From positions 1,318,332 through 1,382,331 of the forward strand of contig JAVSMS010000001.1 in NCBI GenBank assembly GCA_032027085.1: 64,000 nt of DNA, in the 5' to 3' direction. A program made the position numbers and the translations under genes. The notes beneath the pieces were generated by a model. That model did not search any database, was not told the origin of the DNA, and worked only from the letters and a program-made list of their open reading frames with translations. Positions 7,459-15,612 of the stretch are shown here, in pieces. The DNA comes from Pseudorhodoplanes sp. (lineage in GTDB: Bacteria > Pseudomonadota > Alphaproteobacteria > Rhizobiales > Xanthobacteraceae). Numbering within the stretch: the stretch's first letter is position 1; every line of letters begins with the position of its first letter.

Positions 7459-7483
7459 TTCTCTCATGTCGCCCTGGCTGGTC

Positions 7484-7834
7484 TTACCAGCCGCGCCAAT
7501 AGCGGTAGCGGTGACGCGGCGCGTAATAGCCATAGGGTGCGCCGTAATAGCCATAGCGGTACTGCAACTCGCGTTCGCGCGCCTTGCGATATTCGCGCGC
7601 GGCGGCGTAGGTCGCGATGCCGCCGATGATCGCGGCGAAAGCAGCCGCGGCTGCGGCGTTGTTTCGATAATGACGCCTTTTGCGCGAACTGAAATCCGTG
7701 CTCGTCTGCGCCTTCGCAGGCTGCGCTTGCGTTGCCGCTTTCGGTGCAGCCGACGCCGGCACCGCCGAGAACGATGTCAGCGCGAGTGCCGCTGCGGTGA
7801 CGACGGCGATCGCGCGGCTCCTCTGAGTGGTCAT
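7484..7834 (-). CDS. Small exported protein with Ala-rich helix and Tyr/Gly-rich tail
   Basis: A 116-residue protein of unknown function. It has a signal peptide ending ASA around residue 29, a short linker, a basic patch (SSRKRRHYRNN), one Ala/Gly/Ile-rich hydrophobic segment (AAAAAFAAIIGGIATYAAA), and a tail of YGYYGAPYGYY followed by HRYRYWRGW. This composition is common among small rhizobial envelope proteins. The start at 7834 is chosen because AAGGAGGG lies about 7 bases upstream; an in-frame ATG at 7840 overlaps that ribosome site. A strong terminator follows. One membrane-anchored or periplasmic copy is likely; the role is unknown. Confidence 0.7.
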   Translation of the reverse strand: MTTQRSRAIAVVTAAALALTSFSAVPASAAPKAATQAQPAKAQTSTDFSSRKRRHYRNNAAAAAAFAAIIGGIATYAAAREYRKARERELQYRYGYYGAPYGYYAPRHRYRYWRGW

Positions 7835-7982
7835 GTCCATCCCTCCTTGGGGTTGAGCCCTTCGGCACCAAATCCTTGTGCAACCCCTAATATCGGGCGC
7901 AGTTGCAGCGAATGAATGACCTGCGACATTATGTTTTCGTAATGAATGCGCATTGTTGTCCAACGCCGCGTTCATTCTGCGT

Positions 7983-10900
7983 TCATTCATCCACCACCAG
8001 CAGGCTTGCGTTGCCGCCTGACGCAGCGGTGTTGATTGTCACAACCTGCTCGGTCGCGAAGCGGCGCAGATAATTCGGCCCGCCCGCTTTCGGTCCTGTC
8101 CCTGACAGACGCGTGCCGCCGAAGGGCTGCGTTCCGACAACCGCGCCAATCATGTTGCAGTTCACGTAGACGTTGCCGTTGCTCAACCGCGCCGCGATCT
8201 GCGCGATGCGCGCATCGATGCGGGAATGGATACCGAGGGTCAGCCCGGTGCCGTTCGATTCAACTTCGTCGAGGAGAGGATCAAGCTTGTCCGCCCGCCA
8301 TCGCACCACGTGCAGCACCGGCCCGAAAACTTCTTCCTGCAAGTCGCCGGCGCGCTTGAGCTCGATGATTGACGGCGGCACGTAGAGTCCCTTGGACGGC
8401 ATTCTGCCTGTCTCACGCCACGTAAACCGCAATTGGCCCTTGTGGTCGGCGATCCAGCCATCAAGACGCTCCCTGGCGTCTTCATCGATCACCGGTCCGA
8501 CATGGGTTGCGATCTCACGCGGATCGCCGACCGCAAGTTCGGCGGCAGCGCCTACGATCATGCCGATCACATGGTCAGCGACATCCTCTTGAATGCAGAG
8601 AAGCCGGAGCGCCGAGCAGCGCTGTCCCGCTGAGCGGAAGGCTGACGTGATGACGTCATCGCAGACCTGCTCCGGCAAGGCGGTGGCATCGGCTATCATG
8701 GCATTGATGCCGCCGGTTTCGGCGATGAAGGGAACGATCGGCCCGTCCTTGCCCGCAAGCGTTCGGTTGATTTTTTGCGCAACGCTGGTTGAGCCGGTGA
8801 AAGCGACGCCTGCAACCCGCAGATCAGCCACCAGAGCCGCGCCGATCTCGCCGTCGCCCGCGACCAACTGCAACGCCTGTGGCGGGATACCGGCCGCGTG
8901 CAATAGGCGCACCGCCTCGAATGCGATCAGTGGCGTCTGCTCGGCCGGCTTCGCGACCACCGTATTGCCGGCGACAAGCGCCGCGGCGACCTGGCCCAGG
9001 AAGATTGCCAGCGGAAAATTCCACGGCGAGATGCAGGCGAACACGCCACGCCCGCGATAGCGCAATTCATTGGTCTCACCGGTCGGCCCCGGCATTATTT
9101 CGGACGCGAGTGCGCGGCGCGCCTCGGTTGCATAATAGCGGCAGAAATCCACCGCTTCCCGCACCTCCGCCACCGCGTCGTCAAGCGTCTTGCCGCCCTC
9201 GTTCTGAAGTAGCGCCAGAAACATCGCGCGCCTCTCTTCCAGCAGGTCGGACGCCCGCTCCAGCGCGGTCGCGCGCCTGTCAAGCGGCGTCGCCGACCAG
9301 CGCGCAAAACCTTTCTGCGCGGCATCGATCGCCATAGCGGCAATGTCGCGGCTGGCTTCCGCGACCTCGCCGATGGGTTCTCCATCGATCGGGGACAACA
9401 CCGCACGCCGTGTGCCCGCTTGCGGCTTGCCGTCGATCAGGGATGTTGCCGCGACCTTTGCCTGCGACTGGCAAACGTTCTGGACCAACGATTGCAGGCT
9501 TGCACGATCGCCGAATTCAACGCCCGTCGAATTCATGCGCGCGGGCGTGTAAAGATCGCGTGGCAGCGGAATTTTCCGGTGGCGCGCGTGATCGTGATGT
9601 CCGACCGCGTGCCAGGGACGTTCAAGAATTTCAGACACTGGAATTTTCGGATCGGCCGCAACCGAGACGAACGAGGTGTTGGCGCCGTTCTCCAGCAGGC
9701 GGCGAACCAGATAAGCCAAAAGATCGCGATGGCCGCCGACCGGCGCATAGACGCGGCAGGCGGCCTCCGGAATATCCGCGCGCAACGCCGCATAAAGCTG
9801 TTCGCCCATGCCGTGCAGCCGCTGGAATTCCAGCCCATCGACGCCCCCCGCGGCCTCGACAACGCTCGCCACCGTCAGCGCATTATGCGTCGCGAATTGC
9901 GGAAAGATCTGCGGCCGCGCTGCCAGCAGCTTGCGCGCGCAATCCATGTAGCAGAGGTCGGTCATCGCCTTGCGCGTGAACACCGGATAGTCGGGCAGTC
10001 CGCGCTCCTGCGCGCGCTTGATTTCCGAATCCCAATAAGCGCCCTTCACCAGGCGAACCATGAAGCGGCGCGACAGCGATTGCGCTAAACCGACGATCCA
10101 GTCGATCACCGCCGGTGCGCGCTTCTGATAAGCCTGCACCGCCAGCCCGAACCCGTCCCATCCCGCAAGCGATGCATCGGCGGCAACCGCCCGCACGATG
10201 TCGAGCGACAATTCGAGCCGATCGGCTTCCTCGGCGTCGATGGTGAAATTGAGATTGTGCGCCTTCGCCTTGCGCGCGAGGTCGAGAATTTTCGGAGGTA
10301 ATTCGCGCATCACGCGATCCTGCGAGATGGCTTCGTAACGGGGATGCAGCGCCGACAGCTTGACGGAGATGCCCGGCCGCCGCAGCAGGTCCGGCGCTTG
10401 CGCGGAATGTCCGATCGCGTCGATCGCTGCTGAATAAGACGCGAAATAACGCTCTGCATCAGCGGAAGTACGCGCACCTTCGCCGAGCATGTCGAAGGAA
10501 TACCGGAATTCCGGGTGGTCCCGGGCGCGCGACAAGGCTTCCTCGATGGTTTGCCCGAGCACGAAATGCGAGCCAAGCAGCCGCATTGCCTGACGGGCCG
10601 CGGCCCGCACGGCGGGAAGGCCGAGCCGTTTGACGAGGCTTTCGAGGATGTTTTCGGGCGTCTCGCCCGGCTGGATCAGCCGCGCGGTGACGCCGAGCGT
10701 CCAGGCCGAAGCCGACACCAGCAGCGCATCGGATTTCAGGTCAGGATGCGACCAGTCTCCGGCCGCCAGCTTGTCCTCGATCAGGCGGTCGGTCGTGGCG
10801 GAATCCGGCACCCGCAGCAACGCCTCGGCCAGTACCATGAGCGCCAGGCCTTCGCGGGTCGACAACGAATAGGCGTGAAGAAAATCCTCGATCCCGCCCA

Positions 10901-11063
10901 GGCCGCCGCTGTGACCGCGTATGGCGGCGACCAGCCTGTGGGTCAGGGCATCGATCCTCGCTTCTGCGACGGGATCACCAGCGGCCGCCGCCAGAAGCAT
11001 GCGGGCAACGGCCTCATCTGCCTCGGCATAGGGAGCCTCAAACACCGCGGTCTCTCCGCTCAT
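7983..11063 (-). CDS. putA: Bifunctional proline dehydrogenase / L-glutamate gamma-semialdehyde dehydrogenase
   Basis: PutA oxidises proline to pyrroline-5-carboxylate on FAD and then to glutamate on NAD+. The 1026-residue protein has an N-terminal alpha-helical arm, a proline dehydrogenase barrel over about 150-470 (FTIDAEEADRLELSLD, MVRLVKGAYWDSEIK, ATHNALT) and an aldehyde dehydrogenase domain from about 520 (CISPWNFPLAIF, AFTGST) with nucleophile C816 in SAGQRCSALRL. It lacks the N-terminal ribbon-helix-helix DNA-binding domain of E. coli PutA, so it should not regulate itself; the divergent Lrp/AsnC gene fits that job. It ends NASLLVVDE at a stop overlapping no other real gene. Assignment is secure. 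Confidence 0.96.
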   Translation of the reverse strand: MSGETAVFEAPYAEADEAVARMLLAAAAGDPVAEARIDALTHRLVAAIRGHSGGLGGIEDFLHAYSLSTREGLALMVLAEALLRVPDSATTDRLIEDKLAAGDWSHPDLKSDALLVSASAWTLGVTARLIQPGETPENILESLVKRLGLPAVRAAARQAMRLLGSHFVLGQTIEEALSRARDHPEFRYSFDMLGEGARTSADAERYFASYSAAIDAIGHSAQAPDLLRRPGISVKLSALHPRYEAISQDRVMRELPPKILDLARKAKAHNLNFTIDAEEADRLELSLDIVRAVAADASLAGWDGFGLAVQAYQKRAPAVIDWIVGLAQSLSRRFMVRLVKGAYWDSEIKRAQERGLPDYPVFTRKAMTDLCYMDCARKLLAARPQIFPQFATHNALTVASVVEAAGGVDGLEFQRLHGMGEQLYAALRADIPEAACRVYAPVGGHRDLLAYLVRRLLENGANTSFVSVAADPKIPVSEILERPWHAVGHHDHARHRKIPLPRDLYTPARMNSTGVEFGDRASLQSLVQNVCQSQAKVAATSLIDGKPQAGTRRAVLSPIDGEPIGEVAEASRDIAAMAIDAAQKGFARWSATPLDRRATALERASDLLEERRAMFLALLQNEGGKTLDDAVAEVREAVDFCRYYATEARRALASEIMPGPTGETNELRYRGRGVFACISPWNFPLAIFLGQVAAALVAGNTVVAKPAEQTPLIAFEAVRLLHAAGIPPQALQLVAGDGEIGAALVADLRVAGVAFTGSTSVAQKINRTLAGKDGPIVPFIAETGGINAMIADATALPEQVCDDVITSAFRSAGQRCSALRLLCIQEDVADHVIGMIVGAAAELAVGDPREIATHVGPVIDEDARERLDGWIADHKGQLRFTWRETGRMPSKGLYVPPSIIELKRAGDLQEEVFGPVLHVVRWRADKLDPLLDEVESNGTGLTLGIHSRIDARIAQIAARLSNGNVYVNCNMIGAVVGTQPFGGTRLSGTGPKAGGPNYLRRFATEQVVTINTAASGGNASLLVVDE

Positions 11064-11163
11064 GTGCGTCTTTCTTACCCTTGGGCTGATGAATTACCCT
11101 ACAATATTTCAGTACGACTGGTGTTACTCGCTTTATTCAAGCTCATACGTAGGCATAATCCCT

Positions 11164-11186
11164 TCACCAAATCTTTTATCTGGTGA
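11164..11186. promoter_or_regulatory. Inverted repeat in putA-lrp intergenic region (candidate operator)
   Basis: TCACCA and TGGTGA flank an 11-base AT-rich centre and end 3 bases before the regulator's ATG. Lrp/AsnC proteins bind imperfect AT-rich palindromes, so this may be an autoregulatory site, but it could equally be a hairpin that hides the start codon. Confidence 0.35.
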
Positions 11187-11189
11187 TTT

Positions 11190-11654
11190 ATGAATGATAA
11201 TCTCGACCAGACCGACCGCAAGGTTCTCACTTTCCTTCAGGATGACGGCCGCATGTCAGTGGTCGATCTTGCCGAACGTATTGGCCTGTCGCCAACCGCA
11301 ACCACGGAGCGCGTGAAACGCCTGACCCGCGACGGATACATTCTGGGCTATGGGGCGCGGCTGAATGCCGACCTTTTGGGACGGGGGCTTCTGGTCTTCA
11401 TCGAGGTCAAGCTCGACCGCACCACGCCGGACGTTTTCGAGCGGTTTGCCGAGGCCGTCGTGCATGCGCCGGAAGTTCTGGAATGCCACATGGTCGCCGG
11501 CGGTTTCGACTATCTGATCAAGACCCGCGTCGCCGACATGACGGCCTATCGCCGGTTTCTCAGCGAGGTACTGCTGTCGCTGCCCGGCGTCCGCGAGACC
11601 CATACCTTCGCTGTGATGGAAGAAGTGAAAAACACTTCGGCGCTGCCGGTGTGA
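11190..11654 (+). CDS. Lrp/AsnC family transcriptional regulator (probable proline-responsive putA activator)
   Basis: A 154-residue regulator with an N-terminal winged helix-turn-helix (about 5-60: LDQTDRKVLTFLQDDGRMSVVDLAERIGLS) and a C-terminal AsnC ligand-binding domain (about 68-145) including LECHMVAGGFDYLIKTRVADM. The gene is divergent from putA with 126 bases between starts, the same arrangement as rhizobial and Agrobacterium putR/putA pairs, where the regulator activates putA in the presence of proline. The regulation is inferred from family and position. The last residues (EEVKNTSALPV) are typical of the PutR/BkdR-like branch. Confidence 0.9.
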   Translation: MNDNLDQTDRKVLTFLQDDGRMSVVDLAERIGLSPTATTERVKRLTRDGYILGYGARLNADLLGRGLLVFIEVKLDRTTPDVFERFAEAVVHAPEVLECHMVAGGFDYLIKTRVADMTAYRRFLSEVLLSLPGVRETHTFAVMEEVKNTSALPV

Positions 11655-11859
11655 CGCTGAACCCTCTGGCGGGTGTGCACGCATCGGCGGCACCCCTGCC
11701 CCGCAGGTGGGCAGAAACATCTGGAAAATACCTCTTCGCCTTGCACTTTCCGGCGGCATGTTCTTTGCTGATAGGCAGGCAGAGCATGAAACCACGCCTT
11801 CTCAGTAACCGGGGCGGCCTGAGCGCGGCGCCGGGCACCCCATCAGAAAGGAAAAAGAG

Positions 11860-12888
11860 ATGAGTGCTGTCGATGTGATCCGCCGGACCGCCGCTTTGGT
11901 CGTGGTGTTCGGAACACTGACGCTGGGCGGCGCCGCTTTTGCGCAGACTCCGGTGAAATTCACCCTGGACTGGAAATTCGAAGGTCCCGCCGCGCCTTTC
12001 GTCGTCGCCATCGACAAAGGCTATTTCAAAGCCGAAGGCCTCGATGTCACCATCGATACCGCCGGCGGATCGCTCGAGCCGCTCAACCGGCTGGCCTCGG
12101 GCACCTACGACATGGGCTTCGGCGACATCAACTCGCTGATCAAGTTCCGCGACGCCAATCCGAACACGCCGATCAAGGCGGTGTTCATGGTCTACAACAA
12201 GCCGCCCTTCTCCATCGTCGGCCGCAAGAGTCGCGGCGTCAGCAAACCGAAGGATCTCGAAGGCAAGAAGCTCGGCGCTCCGGCGCCCGACGGTGCATAC
12301 GCGCAGTGGAAGATATTCACCCAGGCCAATGGCATCGATGCGTCCAAAGTCACGATTGAGAATGTCGGGTTTCCGGTGCGTGAGCCGATGCTCGCAGCCG
12401 GGCAGGTTGATGCCATCACCGGCTTTTCCTTCTCCTCCTTCATTAATCTGAAGGATCGCGGCGTGCCGGTCGACGACATCACCGTGCTGCTCATGGCGGA
12501 CTACGGCGTGAATCTCTACGGCAATGCGATCATCGTGAATCCGAAATTCGCCGCTGAGAAGCCGGAGGTGATCAAGAAATTCCTCAGGGCCTTCCTCAGG
12601 GGGCTGAAGGACACGGTGAAGAGCCCGCAAACGGCGGTCGATTCGGTGATCAAGCGCAACGATGTCGCGAAGAAGGACGTCGAACTTGAACGTCTGAAAA
12701 TGGCGCTGCGCGACAACATCATCACACCGGAAGTGAAGGCGAACGGCTTTGGTGGGGTCGATGATGCACGGCTGCAAAAGTCGGTCGAGCAGATCGCGCT
12801 GACCTATGAGTTCAAGAATCCGAAGCCGAAAAGCGCCGACATCTTCGACTCATCGTTCCTGCCTCCCCCCGCCGATCGCAAGATGTAA
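11860..12888 (+). CDS. ABC transporter substrate-binding protein (NMT1/SsuA-like)
   Basis: A periplasmic binding protein of 342 residues that starts a three-gene importer operon. Residues 1-29 form a signal peptide ending GGAAFAQ. The mature part reads FTLDWKFEGPAAPFVVAIDKGYFKAEGLDVTI, the standard opening of NMT1/THI5 and SsuA/NrtA-type binding proteins. Ligands of this family include sulfonates, nitrate, taurine, pyrimidine precursors and aromatic acids; nothing here identifies which one. GAAAGGAAAAAGAG precedes the ATG. The gap before it (about 205 bases) shows no recognisable riboswitch. Confidence 0.88.
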   Translation: MSAVDVIRRTAALVVVFGTLTLGGAAFAQTPVKFTLDWKFEGPAAPFVVAIDKGYFKAEGLDVTIDTAGGSLEPLNRLASGTYDMGFGDINSLIKFRDANPNTPIKAVFMVYNKPPFSIVGRKSRGVSKPKDLEGKKLGAPAPDGAYAQWKIFTQANGIDASKVTIENVGFPVREPMLAAGQVDAITGFSFSSFINLKDRGVPVDDITVLLMADYGVNLYGNAIIVNPKFAAEKPEVIKKFLRAFLRGLKDTVKSPQTAVDSVIKRNDVAKKDVELERLKMALRDNIITPEVKANGFGGVDDARLQKSVEQIALTYEFKNPKPKSADIFDSSFLPPPADRKM

Positions 12889-12913
12889 GACAGACGCCGG
12901 CTGGGAGTTTTTT

Positions 12914-13708
12914 GTGTCCGGGTTTATCGACCTGAATGGCGTGAGCCATCGCTATGGTGGCATCCAGGCCGGCCCTGACGGCATCCTCGCCGTCGAAGAT
13001 TTGAGCATTTCCGTCAACCGCGGCGAATTCGCCGCGGTTGTCGGCCCTTCCGGATGCGGCAAGTCCACGCTGATGAAGCTGGTCACGGGATTGCAATTCC
13101 CGTTCGCCGGCACCGTCGCTGTCGCTGGCCAGCGCGTCACCCGGCCTGTGAAAATCGCCGGCATGGCCTTCCAGGCACCCACACTCCTGCCCTGGCGGAC
13201 AACGCTGGAGAACCTGCTGCTGCCGCTGGAGATCGTGCAGCCGCATCGCAGCGAATTGCGTCGCAAGAAGGCGGAATATGTCACGCGGGCCGAAAACCTG
13301 CTGGCCTCGGTCGGCCTCGGCGGCTTCGGACCAAAATATCCATGGCAATTGTCCGGCGGCATGCAGCAGCGTACCTCGCTCTGCCGCGCGCTGATCCACG
13401 AGCCGCAATTGCTAATGCTGGATGAACCATTCGGGGCGCTCGATGCTTTCACGCGCGAAGAATTGTGGTGCGTGATCCGCGATCTGCATGCAACCCGCAA
13501 GATCACGGTGGTGCTGGTGACCCACGACTTGCGCGAGGCCGTATTCCTCGCCGACCGTGTCTTCGTAATGTCGGCGCGGCCGGGCCGCATTCTGGACGAG
13601 CGCAAGATCGACCTTCCGCGTCCGCGCGATCTCGACGTGACCTTCACCAAGGAATTTCAGGACATCGTGCATGACCTGCGCGCGCATATCGTGAAGGCGC
13701 GGCAATGA
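12914..13708 (+). CDS. ABC transporter ATP-binding protein (SsuB/TauB-like)
   Basis: The ATPase of the importer, 264 residues. It has Walker A GPSGCGKST at 44-52, a Q-loop at FQAPTLLPWRT, the signature LSGGMQQR at 146-153, Walker B LLMLDEP at 166-172 and the switch His in VLVTHDLREA. LLPWRT is typical of the nitrate/sulfonate/taurine class. The start is a GTG 25 bases after the binding-protein gene, chosen because GGGAG lies 6 bases upstream and the conserved domain begins at once; the ATG further upstream would overlap the previous gene by 80 bases without family similarity. Its stop overlaps the permease start (ATGA). Confidence 0.92.
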   Translation: MSGFIDLNGVSHRYGGIQAGPDGILAVEDLSISVNRGEFAAVVGPSGCGKSTLMKLVTGLQFPFAGTVAVAGQRVTRPVKIAGMAFQAPTLLPWRTTLENLLLPLEIVQPHRSELRRKKAEYVTRAENLLASVGLGGFGPKYPWQLSGGMQQRTSLCRALIHEPQLLMLDEPFGALDAFTREELWCVIRDLHATRKITVVLVTHDLREAVFLADRVFVMSARPGRILDERKIDLPRPRDLDVTFTKEFQDIVHDLRAHIVKARQ

Positions 13709-14478
13709 CGCGCACCAACCTGATGATCCGCCTCGCGCCGTGGCTGTTCACGATCGGCCTCTTCGTCATCTGGGAGCTGGCTGTCCGCATTTTCAAGATT
13801 CCGGAATTCTTCCTGCCGCCGCCCACCGCCATTGCGCGCGCATTTTATGATTATTGGCCGGCGATCGTTCGCAATTCCCGCATCACACTTGAAGCGACGG
13901 TCATCGGCTTCGGTCTTGCCGTCGGTTTCGGATTGCTGCTTGGCTTGCTCGTCGGCTGGTCACGCACGATCTATGCCGGAATCTACCCGCTGCTGATCGG
14001 CTTCAACGCGATACCGAAAGTGGCGGTCGTCCCTATTCTCGTTCTCTGGTTCGGCATCGGCTACATTCCGGCCATTCTCACGGCCTTCCTGATCTCGTTC
14101 TTCCCGATCGTGGTGAATGTGGCAACCGGCCTCGCCACGATCGAGCCCGAACTCGAAGACGTGCTGAAAGCGCTCGGCGCATCCAAGCTCGACATCATGC
14201 GCAAGGTCGGCATTCCGCGTTCGCTGCCGTATTTCTTCGGCTCGCTGAAGATCGCTATCACCCTGGCCTTTGTCGGCACGGTGATTTCGGAAAGCGTGGC
14301 GTCCAATTACGGACTCGGCAATCTCATGCTGCAGGCGCAGGCACAATTTCAGGTGCCGCTGATCTTTGCTGGGCTCGTGGCGCTCGCCGTGGAGGGCATT
14401 GTCATGTACTGGCTGATGGCCATACTGGAAACGCGCATGACCGGCTGGGCACAGCGGTCGGGTTTTGCACAGGCCTGA
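13705..14478 (+). CDS. ABC transporter permease (SsuC/TauC-like)
   Basis: An inner-membrane permease of 257 residues with about six hydrophobic segments. The EAA-like cytoplasmic loop that docks to the ATPase reads EDVLKALGASKLDIMRKVGIPRSLPYF (near residues 150-176). GFNAIPKVAVVPILVLWFGIG is typical of nitrate/sulfonate permeases. It overlaps the ATPase gene by 4 bases and ends the operon, 9 bases before the stop of the converging LysR gene. Only one permease gene is present, so it presumably works as a homodimer. Confidence 0.92.
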   Translation: MTRTNLMIRLAPWLFTIGLFVIWELAVRIFKIPEFFLPPPTAIARAFYDYWPAIVRNSRITLEATVIGFGLAVGFGLLLGLLVGWSRTIYAGIYPLLIGFNAIPKVAVVPILVLWFGIGYIPAILTAFLISFFPIVVNVATGLATIEPELEDVLKALGASKLDIMRKVGIPRSLPYFFGSLKIAITLAFVGTVISESVASNYGLGNLMLQAQAQFQVPLIFAGLVALAVEGIVMYWLMAILETRMTGWAQRSGFAQA

Positions 14479-14487
14479 GCGGCCGTC

Positions 14488-15408
14488 TCAGCCGATCAGA
14501 TAGGCGGCCGCCGTCAGTGGTGATGCAACTTCAACAGTCGTTTTTCGCTGCGCGCCTGGTTTCAAGACCTCGGCAAGCGTATCCGCGACCTGCTCCAGCA
14601 CGCCTTGATCGCCGCCTTCCCGCAGATGAATCGCGCAGGACGCATCATTGATCGGCGGCAACGGACCATCGTCCCAGGCTGACAGATCGTCGTTAAGGCT
14701 GCGGCTCCTGGGATAGGGCATCACACCCATGCCGGCCCGAACGGCGGCCGACAGGCTCACGACGCTGGAACCGACGAACACCAGGTCGTGATCGAGGCCG
14801 GCCTGGCTCAGGGCCATCAATGCCAGCCGATGGCAGGCGCAAACGTCGCCGTAACCGACAAGGGGAACCGGCTCGCTCAGATCAATACTGGTCTTGGGCC
14901 CCCTGATCCAGGCCATGCTTTCGGTCCAATGATGACGCGCATCAATGGTGGGGCCGGAGGTGCTCAGGGCAATCAGGATGTCCAGATCGCCCGCGCGAAG
15001 ATCGCGGAGCATCGCGTCGAATGGCCCACTCTTCACTGCAAACCGGACACTCGGCCATTGCTGGCGGAATGTCGCCAGGGTCTCGGAAATGAATGGCGCT
15101 ATGATGTCGCCAGGTACCGCAATCCGGATCGTCTGCACATTATGGCGGGGTGTGGCGAGGTCCAGGATCTGATCGTTGATGGACAGCATCCGGCGCGCGT
15201 AGTTGACAACCAGTTCTCCCATGGTCGTCAGAGTGACTCCCGGCGCGCTCTTGTCGAGAATGTCGCTGCCGAGCAGTAGCTGAAGTCGCTTGAGTTGCGC
15301 GCTGACGGCCGGCTGGGTAACGCCGAGTTGTTGGGCGGCCTTGGTAAAACTTCTAAGATCGACGACCGCGATGAGGGTACGCAACAATTCGGTAGGAATG
15401 TTGACCAT
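14488..15408 (-). CDS. LysR family transcriptional regulator
   Basis: A regulator of about 306 residues with an N-terminal helix-turn-helix (LLRTLIAVVDLRSFTKAAQQLGVTQPAVSAQLKRLQLLLG) and a LysR substrate-binding domain from about residue 80 (TIRIAVPGDIIAPFI). I start at MVNIPTELL because related proteins begin there and GGCAGGTGA precedes it; an in-frame ATG at 15438 would add 10 residues. The gene is divergent from ndvA (about 200 bases) and converges on the ABC importer. Which of the two it controls, if either, is not shown by the sequence. Confidence 0.85.
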   Translation of the reverse strand: MVNIPTELLRTLIAVVDLRSFTKAAQQLGVTQPAVSAQLKRLQLLLGSDILDKSAPGVTLTTMGELVVNYARRMLSINDQILDLATPRHNVQTIRIAVPGDIIAPFISETLATFRQQWPSVRFAVKSGPFDAMLRDLRAGDLDILIALSTSGPTIDARHHWTESMAWIRGPKTSIDLSEPVPLVGYGDVCACHRLALMALSQAGLDHDLVFVGSSVVSLSAAVRAGMGVMPYPRSRSLNDDLSAWDDGPLPPINDASCAIHLREGGDQGVLEQVADTLAEVLKPGAQRKTTVEVASPLTAAAYLIG

Positions 15409-15569
15409 GCTGAACGCGTCACCTGCCGTTTTTTTCATCTCACATCTTGGCACGCGTCAAAGTTTGGAAGCACAGTGACCCTAATCAAATTTGAGTTATT
15501 ATTTCCACGCCGCCAACATGAATAGTCGAGTAAATTCATACGTCTGGCGAATTATGTAATAATGTAACC

Positions 15570-15584
15570 CGGAACCCGGTTCCG
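15570..15584. promoter_or_regulatory. Palindrome upstream of ndvA (candidate operator)
   Basis: CGGAACCCGGTTCCG is a perfect 6-bp inverted repeat around CCG, 28 bases before the ndvA ATG and just after an AT-rich TAATAATG that could be a -10 region. It may bind a dimeric regulator or form a small leader hairpin. Function is inferred only. Confidence 0.3.
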
Positions 15585-15612
15585 CAAATTTTCTGGTCTT
15601 GCGTCAGCCGTC

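Noticed and set aside
11655-11859. Thiamine riboswitch before the NMT1/SsuA-type binding protein
   Set aside because: Some NMT1-type importers carry one, but I find neither the CUGAGA nor the ACCUGAUC conserved core in the leader.
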